From Streptomyces sp. AC550_RSS872 (GTDB lineage Bacteria; Actinomycetota; Actinomycetes; Streptomycetales; Streptomycetaceae): a stretch of DNA of 64,000 bases. The notes under the pieces are model-generated. The model did no database searches. It was not told where the DNA came from and saw only the letters and a list, made by a program, of their open reading frames with translations. The DNA is taken from positions 153,486 to 217,485 of the forward strand of contig NZ_JAGMUL010000198.1 in assembly GCF_019049285.1 (NCBI RefSeq), written 5' to 3'. This document shows positions 50,289 to 59,457 of the stretch, in pieces (position 1 is the first letter of the stretch; each line of letters begins with the position of its first letter). The translations under genes were made by a program, and so were the position numbers.

Positions 50289-51824
50289 ATGCACAACCCG
50301 GGCACCGCCACCCCGGAACGATTCCCGGCCCAGGACCGCTTCGCGGACGGCGCGCAGTACATCGCGGGCCGGCCGGCGAAGGGGACCTCGGGGCGTACCC
50401 ACGCCGTCGTCGACCCTGCCACCGGCGAGGAGGTGTACACCTACGACCTGGCCGGCACCGAGGACGTCGACGCCGCGGTCGCCGCCGCGCGCGAGGCGTT
50501 CCCCGGCTGGGCCGGCGCCACCCCGGGCGAGCGCTCCGACGCCATGCACCGCTTCGCCGCCGTGCTCGCCGAGCGCGCCGAGGACTTCGCCCGCGCCGAG
50601 TCCCTGCACTGCGGGAAGCCGCTGAAGCTGACGCGTGAGTTCGATGTGCCGGGCACCATCGACAACATCGCCTTCTTCGCGGGCGCCGCCCGGCATCTCC
50701 AGGGGCAGTCCGCGGGGGAGTACTCCGGCGACCACACCTCGTACGTGCGCCGCGAGCCCATCGGTGTCGTCGGTTCCATCGCGCCCTGGAACTACCCCCT
50801 CCAGATGGCCGCCTGGAAGGTCCTCCCGGCCATCGCCGCGGGCAACACCATCGTGCTCAAGCCCGCCGAGCTGACCCCTCTGACCTCGCTTCTCTTCGCG
50901 CAGGCCGCCACCGACGCCGGGATCCCCGACGGGGTCGTCAACATCGTCACCGGAACCGGCAAGGAAGCCGGCGAGCATCTCGTCGGGCATCCCGACGTCG
51001 CCATGACCTCCTTCACCGGCTCCACGGCCGTCGGCAAGCGCGTCGCCGAGATCGCCACCGCCACCGTCAAGCGGATCCATCTCGAACTCGGCGGCAAGGC
51101 GCCCTTCGTGGTCTTCGACGACGCCGACCTCGAGGCGGCCGCCCACGGAGCCGTCGCGGGCGCGCTCATCAACACCGGGCAGGACTGCACGGCGGCCACG
51201 CGCGCGTACGTACAGCGACCCCTGTACGAAGCCTTCGTCGAGCGGACCGCCGCGCTGATGGAGAGCGTCCGGCTCGGTGACCCGTTCGCGCCGGGCACGG
51301 ATCTCGGGCCGCTGATCTCGCACGTCCAGCGTGACCGGGTCGCCGGGTTCGTCGACCGTGCGCGTGCCTACGCGCGCGTGGTCACCGGCGGTGAGGCTCC
51401 CCGTGGCGAGCTCGGGAGCGGCGCTTACTATCGGCCCACGCTCGTGGCCGACGCGCCCCAGGACAGTGAGATCGTTCAGTCCGAGATCTTCGGGCCGGTC
51501 CTGGTCGTCCTGCCGTTCGACGGCGACGACGAGGGGATCCGGCTCGCCAACGACACCCCGTACGGGCTCGCGGCCTCCGCGTGGAGCCGCGACGTCTACC
51601 GGGCGAACCGCGCCACCCGCGAGATCAAGGCCGGGTGCGTGTGGGTCAACGACCACATCCCGATCATCAGCGAGATGCCGCACGGCGGCTACAAGGCGTC
51701 CGGCTTCGGCAAGGACATGTCGGCGTACTCGTTCGAGGAGTACACCCAGATCAAGCACGTCATGTTCGACAACACCGCGGTCGTCAGGAAGGACTGGCAC
51801 CGCACCGTCTTCGGGGACCGCTAG
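50289..51824 (+). CDS. Aldehyde dehydrogenase (gamma-aminobutyraldehyde type), copy 2
   Basis: 511-residue NAD(P)-dependent enzyme. C300 in LINTGQDCTAATR, E266 in LELGGKAP, N168 in PWNYP, and a conserved C-terminal RIKHVMFD-like segment (EEYTQIKHVMFDN). It heads the operon with PotD, PotA, two permeases and the FAD oxidoreductase, so its role in oxidising aminoaldehydes from polyamines is well supported by context. ATG 50289 with GGAGGG upstream. Confidence 0.9.
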   Translation: MHNPGTATPERFPAQDRFADGAQYIAGRPAKGTSGRTHAVVDPATGEEVYTYDLAGTEDVDAAVAAAREAFPGWAGATPGERSDAMHRFAAVLAERAEDFARAESLHCGKPLKLTREFDVPGTIDNIAFFAGAARHLQGQSAGEYSGDHTSYVRREPIGVVGSIAPWNYPLQMAAWKVLPAIAAGNTIVLKPAELTPLTSLLFAQAATDAGIPDGVVNIVTGTGKEAGEHLVGHPDVAMTSFTGSTAVGKRVAEIATATVKRIHLELGGKAPFVVFDDADLEAAAHGAVAGALINTGQDCTAATRAYVQRPLYEAFVERTAALMESVRLGDPFAPGTDLGPLISHVQRDRVAGFVDRARAYARVVTGGEAPRGELGSGAYYRPTLVADAPQDSEIVQSEIFGPVLVVLPFDGDDEGIRLANDTPYGLAASAWSRDVYRANRATREIKAGCVWVNDHIPIISEMPHGGYKASGFGKDMSAYSFEEYTQIKHVMFDNTAVVRKDWHRTVFGDR

Positions 51825-51911
51825 CCAGACCAGACGACCGGGGGCGGCCGACGGCCCGACCAGCCGGCCGGTCTCCCCTCCCTCCCGATCTCCCGAAAGG
51901 TCACCACGCGC

Positions 51912-53159
51912 ATGGAGCAGTACGAGCCCGACCGCCTCTCCCCGGCCCAAGTGGCCGCCATGCGGCGCAGCCTGCGAGGCGGCCGGGCCACCATGACCCG
52001 CCGTTCCCTGCTGCGCGCCTCCTCGGGCGGCGCGCTCGCGCTGGGCGGACTGGGGACGCTCAGTGCCTGCGGGATCCCCGCGGCCGGCAAGACCGAGGGC
52101 GGCACGTCCTCCGAGGACCACTCGGCCAAGGAGAAGCAGGTCAGCTTCTCCAACTGGACCGAGTACATGGACGTCGACGACAGCGGCAAGCACCACCCGA
52201 CGCTGGAGCAGTTCGCGCAGCGGACCGGCATCAAGGTCAAGTACACCGAGGACATCAACGACAACAACGAGTTCTTCGGGAAGATCAAGCCGCAGCTCGC
52301 GGCCGGCCAGGACACCGGGCGCGACATCATCGTTCTCACCGACTGGCTCGCCGCCCGCCTGATACGCCTCGGGTGGGTCCAGAAACTGGACCCGTCCAAC
52401 CTGCCGCACGCCTTCGCCAACCTGTCGCAGCAGTTCCGCAACCCCGACTGGGACCCGGGGCGGGCCTACTCCTACCCCTGGCAGGGCATCTCCACGGTCA
52501 TCGCCTACAACAAGAAGGCGCTCGACGGCGTCGAGGTGAAGACGGTCTCCGACCTGCTCGACAACCCCAAGCTCAAGGGCCGCGTCGGCCTGCTCACCGA
52601 GATGCGCGACACCATCGGGATGACCCTGCTCGACATGGGCAAGGACCCCGGCAAGTTCACCGACGACGACTACGACGCGGCGATCGCCCGCCTCCAGAAG
52701 GCCGTCGACAACAAGCAGATCCGCCGGTTCACCGGCAACGACTACACCTCCGACCTCACCAGCGGTGATTTCGCGGCCTGTCTGGCCTGGGCCGGTGACG
52801 TCGTACAGCTCAAGGCCGACAGCCCGGACATCGACTTCCTGATCCCGGACAGCGGCTACATGACGTCCAGCGACAACCTGCTGATCCCCAACAAGGCCCG
52901 TCACAAGACGAACGCCGAGCGGCTCATCGACTTCTACTACGAGCCGAAGCCCGCAGCCGAGCTCGCCGCCTACATCAACTACGTCTGTCCCGTCGACGGC
53001 GTGAAGGAAGAGCTTGCGAAGATCGACGAGGACGCGGCCGACAACCCGCTGATCCTCCCCGACAAGGCCATGCAGGCCGCCTCCCGTGCCTTCCGCTCCC
53101 TGAGCTCGAAGGAAGAGACGGCCTACGAAGCGAAGTTCGCGAAGCTCACAGGGGCGTGA
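51912..53159 (+). CDS. potD: Polyamine-binding lipoprotein PotD, copy 2 (Tat-type)
   Basis: 415-residue binding protein. A ~25-residue tail precedes a twin-arginine signal (MTRRSLLRA) and lipobox LSAC (cysteine about residue 53). The binding domain is PotD-like: VSFSNWTEYMDVDD, IKVKYTEDINDNNEFFGK, PWQGISTVIAYNKKALDG, IRRFTGNDYTSDLTSGD. It is the first transporter gene of the operon and overlaps no neighbour (87-base gap upstream, 7 downstream). Confidence 0.9.
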   Translation: MEQYEPDRLSPAQVAAMRRSLRGGRATMTRRSLLRASSGGALALGGLGTLSACGIPAAGKTEGGTSSEDHSAKEKQVSFSNWTEYMDVDDSGKHHPTLEQFAQRTGIKVKYTEDINDNNEFFGKIKPQLAAGQDTGRDIIVLTDWLAARLIRLGWVQKLDPSNLPHAFANLSQQFRNPDWDPGRAYSYPWQGISTVIAYNKKALDGVEVKTVSDLLDNPKLKGRVGLLTEMRDTIGMTLLDMGKDPGKFTDDDYDAAIARLQKAVDNKQIRRFTGNDYTSDLTSGDFAACLAWAGDVVQLKADSPDIDFLIPDSGYMTSSDNLLIPNKARHKTNAERLIDFYYEPKPAAELAAYINYVCPVDGVKEELAKIDEDAADNPLILPDKAMQAASRAFRSLSSKEETAYEAKFAKLTGA

Positions 53160-53166
53160 CCACACC

Positions 53167-54330
53167 ATGACGAACGACACCAGCGGCGACGTCCGCCTCT
53201 CCGGCATAGCCAAGACCTACGGCTCCTTCACCGCCGTACACCCGCTCGACCTGACCGTGCCGCAGGGCTCCTTCTTCGCCCTGCTCGGCGCCTCCGGCTG
53301 CGGCAAGACCACCACCCTGCGCATGATCGCCGGTCTGGAGGAACCTTCCTCCGGCACCGTCCACCTCGGCGACCAGGACGTGACCGCCCTGCCGCCGTAC
53401 AAGCGGCCGGTGAACACGGTCTTCCAGTCGTACGCCCTCTTCCCGCACCTCGACATCTTCGAGAACGTCGCCTTCGGCCTGCGCCGGCGCGGCATCAAGT
53501 CGGTGAAGAAGCAGGTCGGGGACATGCTCGACCTCGTGCAGCTCGGCGAGCAGGCCCGCAAGAAGCCGCACCAGCTGTCGGGCGGCCAGCAGCAGCGCGT
53601 GGCCGTGGCCCGGGCTCTCATCAACCACCCCAAGGTGCTCCTCCTCGACGAGCCCCTCGGCGCCCTCGACCTCAAGCTGCGCCGCCAGATGCAGCTGGAG
53701 CTCAAGCGCATCCAGACCGAGGTCGGCATCACCTTCGTCCATGTCACGCACGACCAGGAGGAGGCCATGACGATGGCCGACACGGTCGCCGTGATGAACG
53801 CGGGCCGCGTCGAGCAGCTCGGCTCCCCGACCGACCTGTACGAGAACCCGCGCACCACCTTCGTCGCCAACTTCCTCGGCACCTCCAACTTCATCGAGGC
53901 CGAGGTCGACTCCAAGAGCGGCGACGACATCGTGCTGAAGGCGGGCGGCGGCAAGCTCCTGCTGCCCGAGGCGCGGTGCAGCGCGCCCACGACGACCGGT
54001 GGCAAGGTCCTGGTCGGCGTACGCCCCGAGAAGATCTCCCTCACGCACGCCGACGAGGCCGGCGAGATACCCGAGGGGCGCAACCGCATCACCGGGAAGA
54101 TCGCGGACTCCTCGTTCATCGGAGTCTCCACGCAGTACGTCGTCGACAGCCCCGTCTGCCCCGAGTTCGAGGTCTACGCCCAGAACATCGACCGGGACGA
54201 CCGCCTGGTCCCCGGCGCCGACGTCGTCCTGCACTGGAACCCGGCGCACACCTTCGGCCTCGACGCCGCCCAGTCCCTGCTTGCTGGGACAACGGGCTCC
54301 GCCGGCATCCAGGAAGAGGCGGCGGTCTGA
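53167..54330 (+). CDS. potA: Polyamine ABC transporter ATPase PotA
   Basis: 387-residue ATPase. Walker A GASGCGKTT near 39, Q-loop VFQSYALFPHLD, signature LSGGQQQRVAVARAL near 142, Walker B LLLDEPLGALD, H-loop VTHDQEEAM, then a C-terminal TOBE domain (PEKISLTHADEAGEIPEGRNR; YVVDSP). All motifs intact. The stop overlaps the next start (TGATG). Confidence 0.93.
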   Translation: MTNDTSGDVRLSGIAKTYGSFTAVHPLDLTVPQGSFFALLGASGCGKTTTLRMIAGLEEPSSGTVHLGDQDVTALPPYKRPVNTVFQSYALFPHLDIFENVAFGLRRRGIKSVKKQVGDMLDLVQLGEQARKKPHQLSGGQQQRVAVARALINHPKVLLLDEPLGALDLKLRRQMQLELKRIQTEVGITFVHVTHDQEEAMTMADTVAVMNAGRVEQLGSPTDLYENPRTTFVANFLGTSNFIEAEVDSKSGDDIVLKAGGGKLLLPEARCSAPTTTGGKVLVGVRPEKISLTHADEAGEIPEGRNRITGKIADSSFIGVSTQYVVDSPVCPEFEVYAQNIDRDDRLVPGADVVLHWNPAHTFGLDAAQSLLAGTTGSAGIQEEAAV

Positions 54331-55259
54331 TGGCGACAGTCACCGAGGCGCCACCGCCTCTCAGCCCGACGGCTCCCGAGCAGAAGCCGCCCCGCAAGCG
54401 CGGTCGCCTGGTGCCGTACTGGCTCCTGCTGCCCGGCATCCTGTGGCTGCTGATCTTCTTCGCGATGCCGATGATCTACCAGGCCTCCACGTCCGTGCAG
54501 ACGGGCTCCCTGGAGGAGGGCTACAAGGTCACCTGGCACTTCGCCACGTACTGGGACGCGCTGTCCGAGTACTACCCGCAGTTCCTGCGCTCGGTGCTCT
54601 ACGCCGGCTCGGCGACGATCCTGTGTCTGATTCTCGGCTACCCGCTTGCGTATTTGATCGCCTTCCGCGCGGGCCGCTGGCGGAACCTGATCATGATCCT
54701 GGTGATCGCGCCGTTCTTCACCAGCTTCCTGATCCGCACCCTCGCCTGGAAGACGATCCTCGCGGACGGCGGCCCCGTCGTCGGCGCCCTCAACACACTG
54801 CACGTCCTGGACGTCACGAGCTGGCTGGGCATGACTCAGGGCGACCGGGTGCTGGCCACGCCGCTCGCGGTGGTGTGCGGTCTGACGTACAACTTCCTGC
54901 CGTTCATGGTGCTGCCGCTCTACACCTCCCTGGAGCGCATCGACCCACGGCTGCACGAGGCGGCGAACGACCTGTACGCCAAGCCGGTCACCACCTTCCG
55001 CAAGGTCACCTTCCCGCTGTCGATGCCGGGAGTCGTCTCCGGCACGCTGCTGACCTTCATCCCGGCGGCCGGTGACTACGTCAACGCGGACCTGCTCGGC
55101 TCCACCGACACCCGCATGGTCGGCAACGTGATCCAGACGCAGTTCCTGCGGATTCTGGACTATCCGACGGCAGCGGCGCTCTCCTTCATCCTCATGGCCG
55201 CCATCCTCGTCATGGTGACGCTGTACATCCGCAGGTCCGGCACGGAGGATCTGGTTTAA
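54330..55259 (+). CDS. potB: Polyamine ABC transporter permease PotB
   Basis: 309-residue permease, six helices. N-terminal ~40 residues cytoplasmic (Pro-rich), first helix LLPGILWLLIFFAMPMIYQA, EAA loop HEAANDLYAKPVTTFRKVTFPLSMPGV. Placed between potA and potC with the usual one-base overlaps. Confidence 0.9.
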   Translation: MATVTEAPPPLSPTAPEQKPPRKRGRLVPYWLLLPGILWLLIFFAMPMIYQASTSVQTGSLEEGYKVTWHFATYWDALSEYYPQFLRSVLYAGSATILCLILGYPLAYLIAFRAGRWRNLIMILVIAPFFTSFLIRTLAWKTILADGGPVVGALNTLHVLDVTSWLGMTQGDRVLATPLAVVCGLTYNFLPFMVLPLYTSLERIDPRLHEAANDLYAKPVTTFRKVTFPLSMPGVVSGTLLTFIPAAGDYVNADLLGSTDTRMVGNVIQTQFLRILDYPTAAALSFILMAAILVMVTLYIRRSGTEDLV

Positions 55260-56060
55260 ATGACCGTCGTCAACTGGCTCAAGCGCAATCTCGTCGTCAT
55301 CGCGGGACTGCTGACGCTCGCTTATCTCCTCCTGCCGAACGTCGTGGTGACGGTGTTCTCCTTCAACAAACCGAAGGGCCGCTTCAATTACGAGTGGCAG
55401 GAGTTCTCGACGGACGCCTGGAAGGACCCCTGCGGGGTTTCCGACCTCTGCGGCTCCCTCTCGGTCAGCCTTCAGATCGCGTTCTGGGCGACCCTCGGCG
55501 CCACGCTGCTGGGCACGATGATCGCCTTCGCGCTGGTCCGCTACCGCTTCCGCGCGCGGGGCGCCGTGAACTCCCTGATCTTCCTGCCGATGGCGATGCC
55601 CGAGGTCGTCATGGCGGCCTCGCTGCTCACCCTGTTCCTCAACATGGGCGCCCAGCTCGGCTTCTGGACGATCCTCATCGCCCACATCATGTTCTGCCTG
55701 AGCTTCGTCGTGACGGCCGTCAAGGCGCGTGTGATGTCGATGGACCCGAGGCTGGAGCAGGCCGCCCAGGACCTGTACGCCGGACCTTTCCAGACGTTCG
55801 TCCGCGTCACTCTGCCGATCGCCGCCCCCGGAATCGCGGCGGGCGCGCTGCTCGCCTTCGCGCTCTCCTTCGACGATTTCATCATCACCAATTTCAACGC
55901 GGGCTCCACCGTCACCTTCCCGATGTTCGTCTGGGGGTCGGCCCAGCGCGGAACGCCCGTTCAGATCAACGTCATCGGTACGGCCATGTTCGTCATCGCC
56001 GTACTGTTCGTCCTGGCCTCCATGGTCATCAGTAATCGCCGTACCAAGCAAAAGGCGTAA
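55260..56060 (+). CDS. potC: Polyamine ABC transporter permease PotC
   Basis: 266-residue permease with six helices (first VVIAGLLTLAYLLLPNVVVTV; EAA loop EQAAQDLYAGPFQTFVRVTLP). Starts directly after the potB stop codon. Confidence 0.9.
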   Translation: MTVVNWLKRNLVVIAGLLTLAYLLLPNVVVTVFSFNKPKGRFNYEWQEFSTDAWKDPCGVSDLCGSLSVSLQIAFWATLGATLLGTMIAFALVRYRFRARGAVNSLIFLPMAMPEVVMAASLLTLFLNMGAQLGFWTILIAHIMFCLSFVVTAVKARVMSMDPRLEQAAQDLYAGPFQTFVRVTLPIAAPGIAAGALLAFALSFDDFIITNFNAGSTVTFPMFVWGSAQRGTPVQINVIGTAMFVIAVLFVLASMVISNRRTKQKA

Positions 56061-56094
56061 AGCCAAAGGGAAACCCCCGTAGGGAGTTGAAATC

Positions 56095-57522
56095 ATGGCC
56101 CCAAGCGCCATGAGTCGTGGTAGCAAATGGACGAAATCCCTTTCCGACGCCCAGCCGGTCGTGTACTGGCTGGACGACCCCGGCAGGCCCCACCCGGAGC
56201 CGGCCCTGACCAGCGCCGAGACCTGCGATCTGCTGGTCGTCGGCGGCGGCTACAGCGGACTGTGGAGCGCGCTCATCGCCAAGGAGCGCGACCCGCAGCG
56301 GGATGTCGTCCTGCTCGAAGGCCGTGAGGTGGGCTGGGCCGCCTCCGGCCGCAACGGCGGCTTCTGCGCCGCCTCCCTCACCCACGGTCTGCCCAACGGG
56401 CTTACCCGCTGGCCGGGCGAGATCCACAAGCTTCAGGAGCTGGGCGCCCGCAACCTCGACGAGATCGAGAAGGCCGTCGCCCGCTACTGCCTGGACTGCG
56501 ACTTCGAGCGCACCGGCGAGATCGACGTCGCCACCGAGACCTACCAGGCGTGGGAACTGCGCGACTGGTACCAGGAGTTGCAGGACAAGGGCCTCGCCGA
56601 CGGCGTCGAGTTCCTGGACGCCGAGGCCGTACGGGCCCAGGTCGACTCACCGACCTTCCAGGCCGGCCTCTACGACCGCCGGGGCGTCGCCATGGTCAAC
56701 CCGGCCAAGCTCGCCTGGGGCCTGAAGCGGGCGTGCCTCGACCTCGGCGTCCGCGTCTACGAGCACACCCCCGCGCTCACCCTGAAGCCGTACGGCGCCG
56801 GCATGGCCGTACGCACTCCCTACGGCCAGGTCCGCGCCCGCAAGGTCGCGCTCGGCACCAACATCTTCCCCAACCTGGTCAAACGTGTCCGCGCCTACAC
56901 CGTCCCGGTCTACGACTACGCCCTGATGACCGAGCCGCTCAGTGCCGAGCAGCTGTCGTCGATCGGCTGGAAGAACAGACAGGGCCTCGGCGACTCCGCG
57001 AACCAGTTCCACTACTTCCGGCTCTCCGCCGACCACCGCATCCTGTGGGGCGGCTACGACGCCATCTACCCGTACGGCGGCCGGGTCCGCGCCGAGTACG
57101 ACGACCGGCCGGAGACGTGCGCCAAGCTCGCCGGGCACTTCTTCACCTGCTTCCCGCAGCTGGAGGGCGTCCGCTTCACGCACGCGTGGGGCGGCGCGAT
57201 CGACACCTGCTCGCGCTTCTCAGCGTTCTTCGGCACGGCCCACCAGGGCAAGGTGGCCTACGCGGCGGGCTTCACGGGCCTCGGCGTGGGCGCCACGCGC
57301 TTCGGCGCCGACGTGATGCTGGACCTCCTGGCGGGGGAGCGCACGGAACGCACCCAGCTGGAGATGGTCCGCAGGAAGCCGCTGCCCTTCCCGCCGGAGC
57401 CCTTCGCCTGGACGGGCATCGCGCTCACCAAGTGGTCGCTGGCCCGCGCCGACGCGCACGGCGGGCGGCGCAATCTGTGGCTGAAGGCGATGGACCGGCT
57501 GGGCCTCGGCTTCGACAGCTGA
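56095..57522 (+). CDS. FAD-dependent amine oxidoreductase (PuuB-like)
   Basis: 475-residue flavoenzyme of the DAO/PuuB family. FAD-binding GGGYSGL near 45-51, GREVGWAASGRNGGFC near 77-91 (ATG-type second FAD motif), and a C-terminal GFTGLGVGATRFGADVMLDLLAG block that closes the FAD site. PuuB oxidises gamma-glutamylputrescine; this protein likely oxidises a polyamine or a glutamylated form taken up by PotABCD. No clear Shine-Dalgarno-optimal spacing, but GGGAGTTGAAATC precedes the ATG. Confidence 0.87.
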   Translation: MAPSAMSRGSKWTKSLSDAQPVVYWLDDPGRPHPEPALTSAETCDLLVVGGGYSGLWSALIAKERDPQRDVVLLEGREVGWAASGRNGGFCAASLTHGLPNGLTRWPGEIHKLQELGARNLDEIEKAVARYCLDCDFERTGEIDVATETYQAWELRDWYQELQDKGLADGVEFLDAEAVRAQVDSPTFQAGLYDRRGVAMVNPAKLAWGLKRACLDLGVRVYEHTPALTLKPYGAGMAVRTPYGQVRARKVALGTNIFPNLVKRVRAYTVPVYDYALMTEPLSAEQLSSIGWKNRQGLGDSANQFHYFRLSADHRILWGGYDAIYPYGGRVRAEYDDRPETCAKLAGHFFTCFPQLEGVRFTHAWGGAIDTCSRFSAFFGTAHQGKVAYAAGFTGLGVGATRFGADVMLDLLAGERTERTQLEMVRRKPLPFPPEPFAWTGIALTKWSLARADAHGGRRNLWLKAMDRLGLGFDS

Positions 57523-57524
57523 AC

Positions 57525-57634
57525 GTGACCCAGGTCACCATGGATTGGTGGCGAAAACCCGCGTAATGCATGCCGGGTGACCTCCCTCTCCCTCGTGACG
57601 CGATCGGCGTCCACGAAGGAAATGGGAGGTCACC
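57525..57634. promoter_or_regulatory. GGTCAC repeat cluster and RBS-sequestering hairpin
   Basis: GTGACCcaGGTCAC at 57525-57538 is a perfect palindrome. GGTGACCTCCC (57576-57586) pairs perfectly with GGGAGGTCACC (57624-57634), and the second arm contains the Shine-Dalgarno of the gene starting at 57638. It could fold as a translation-blocking hairpin or serve as an operator array. Confidence 0.55.
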
Positions 57635-57637
57635 GTC

Positions 57638-58090
57638 ATGACAGGGGCGAAGACGGCGGTCGAGTGGCTGGCATCGGTTGCGCCGGACCCCGAGGCGTGT
57701 CGCTGGGAGTGGGAGCGCAACCCTCTCGGGGTCGCGCTGCTGCCGGCCGGCAAGGCCTGGGACGTGCTCATCCTGCCGGGCGAGCTCGGCTATCCGACCC
57801 TCGATGTCCTCACCCGCATCCTCGACCAACCCGGCCCGGTCCTCGTCGACTTCGGCGACTCACGCATGGGCTTCTTCGTGCCGCCCGGCACGGCGGCGCG
57901 CTGGCTCGGCACCGGCATCCGTACGGCGGGAGCCGGCACCTGGATCGTCGTCCCGTACCCGGGCCGCTCCATCGGCGCCGTCCGCTGGCTGGTCCCCCCG
58001 GACGGCACGGGCACCCTGACCGACCCGTCGCTGCTCGAACTGGCCATGCACGAGGCGGCGGCTGAGCTGGCCGCCGGGGAGGAGGGCTAG
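57638..58090 (+). CDS. Uncharacterised protein, primase/polymerase-N-like pattern
   Basis: 150-residue protein. N-terminus CRWEWERNPLGVALLPAGKAWDVLILP, then PGPVLVDFGDSRMGFFVPPG and TWIVVPYPGR. This spacing resembles the small stand-alone relatives of the bifunctional primase/polymerase N-domain common in Streptomyces, but conserved catalytic acids are not evident, so I leave it unnamed. It follows the polyamine operon and precedes the convergent mcrC. Confidence 0.5.
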   Translation: MTGAKTAVEWLASVAPDPEACRWEWERNPLGVALLPAGKAWDVLILPGELGYPTLDVLTRILDQPGPVLVDFGDSRMGFFVPPGTAARWLGTGIRTAGAGTWIVVPYPGRSIGAVRWLVPPDGTGTLTDPSLLELAMHEAAAELAAGEEG

Positions 58091-58165
58091 CCTGCGGGTA
58101 CTCCGGGACTCCGGGAACTTCTCGCCCCCTGGACGCCCTCGACTGCTGACGAAGAGGACGAACTT

Positions 58166-58184
58166 GCCTGACGGACGGTCAGGC
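58166..58184. terminator. Short hairpin between convergent genes
   Basis: GCCTGAC / GTCAGGC stem (7 bp) with GGACG loop, overlapping the mcrC stop codon. Weak terminator candidate. Confidence 0.4.
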
Positions 58185-59453
58185 CAGCACCGAGGCCCAG
58201 ACCCTCCTCAGCGTCGCGGATCGTTCGGCGCCTTCCAGGGCGCCGAGCACCGAGGGAAGGTGGAGCGAGACCGACCGGACGCGGGTCGACGCCGTGCCGT
58301 CCCAGCGCCGTACGACGACGCTGTCGCGCGGTCGTGAGGCGCCGCCGGGGTGGAGGAGGACGCAGGTCGGGAGGCCGTCCGACGGCTGCCGGGCCAGCGC
58401 GTGGGCGTAGAGAAACGCCTGGTAGAGGTCCGCGGCGGCCGGCTTGATGGCGTCGTACAGCTTGTACTTGAGGTCGACGGGGCGGCAGAGCCGTTCGCCG
58501 TCGACGCTCCCCGAGATCAGCACATCGGGGCGCACCTCGCTGTAGGGGCGGTCCGTTCGCTCGTCGTGCAGCACCCCACGGTGCCTGGACTGTTCGCGGA
58601 CGGTGAGGCCGCTGCCCGCTGCGGCTTCGCGCAGCAGCCGGGTGGCGAAGGCCTCGAACAGGACGTTCATGTCGATGAGGAAGGCACGTGCGGTGAGCGG
58701 TCCCGGAGCGAGGAGGTCCGCGATGCCGCCGCCGGACAGCAGCAGCGCCGCCCAGCGGTGTGCCCTCCGGTAGTGGTCGTTGTGCCGGTGATAGTCGAGG
58801 CCGTCCAGCGCATCGCGCAGATCACCGAGATCCGTCGGCGCCACCTGCGCGAACCGGGTCGCGGCACGCCGGGCCCGGGCGCGCACGGCGGGGGACCGCG
58901 CTGTGCGCGCGGCGAGGTCGACCGCCGCGCCGCACAGCCGGTTGTCCAGGATGTCCGTGTCGTGTTCGTCGAACCGGCAGGCCAGCCGGTCCAGTCGGCC
59001 GTGATGCCGGATGAGTTGACGGTCGGGGAGAAGACGGCCGCGTACGGCCGGAAGGTCGTCCTCGACGGTCAGGTAGTCCCGGCGTACCCCGCCGGCGAGC
59101 AGCCGTTCGCACTCCTCGGTGACCATCAGCGCCACCAAGTCCCGTAGCTGCGGCGCCCCTTCGCCCACGGTGCGGGGCACGTCGAGCGCCGGGAGGCCGC
59201 GGCCCGCCGCGAATTCCAGCATGCGCAGCACATCGAGCTCCGTACCCAGGTACTTGGGCAGGATTCGTATCTCGCAGGCGTCGAGCCGGACCACCCCCAC
59301 GTGCGGACCTGCGGTCAACTCAAGCCGGTCGCCCGACAGTTCCCGGACGCGGACCCGCGGGGCGAGCCTCTCGCTGCCGCACAGGGCACGGTCCAAGGGG
59401 CTCAGGCGCACCCCTTGGACCACCTTCGTCTCGTACTCCCGCAGCGTCACCAC
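58179..59453 (-). CDS. mcrC: McrC-family subunit of McrBC restriction system
   Basis: 424-residue McrC. N-terminal half carries the McrB-interacting region; residues 256-271 read FLIDMNVLFEAFATRLL, the McrC hallmark; the nuclease core follows with RPD at 308-310 and PVDLKYKLYD (D327, K329), a PD-(D/E)xK active site, and YQAFLYAHALA. McrC cleaves DNA when stimulated by McrB GTPase. Starts 4 bases after the mcrB stop, so the two are co-translated (GTG 59453 or the adjacent GTG 59450). Confidence 0.88.
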   Translation of the reverse strand: MVTLREYETKVVQGVRLSPLDRALCGSERLAPRVRVRELSGDRLELTAGPHVGVVRLDACEIRILPKYLGTELDVLRMLEFAAGRGLPALDVPRTVGEGAPQLRDLVALMVTEECERLLAGGVRRDYLTVEDDLPAVRGRLLPDRQLIRHHGRLDRLACRFDEHDTDILDNRLCGAAVDLAARTARSPAVRARARRAATRFAQVAPTDLGDLRDALDGLDYHRHNDHYRRAHRWAALLLSGGGIADLLAPGPLTARAFLIDMNVLFEAFATRLLREAAAGSGLTVREQSRHRGVLHDERTDRPYSEVRPDVLISGSVDGERLCRPVDLKYKLYDAIKPAAADLYQAFLYAHALARQPSDGLPTCVLLHPGGASRPRDSVVVRRWDGTASTRVRSVSLHLPSVLGALEGAERSATLRRVWASVLA

Positions 59454-59457
59454 GGAA

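Noticed and set aside
50223..53213. A 996-codon open frame on the minus strand across aldehyde dehydrogenase and potD
   Set aside because: Mirrors two clear plus-strand genes. The translated sequence is Gly/Asp/Val-rich with no motif.
54174..56126. A 650-codon open frame antisense to potB and potC
   Set aside because: Composition (His, Asp, Arg-rich) is that of antisense membrane-protein codons; no Shine-Dalgarno and no domain.
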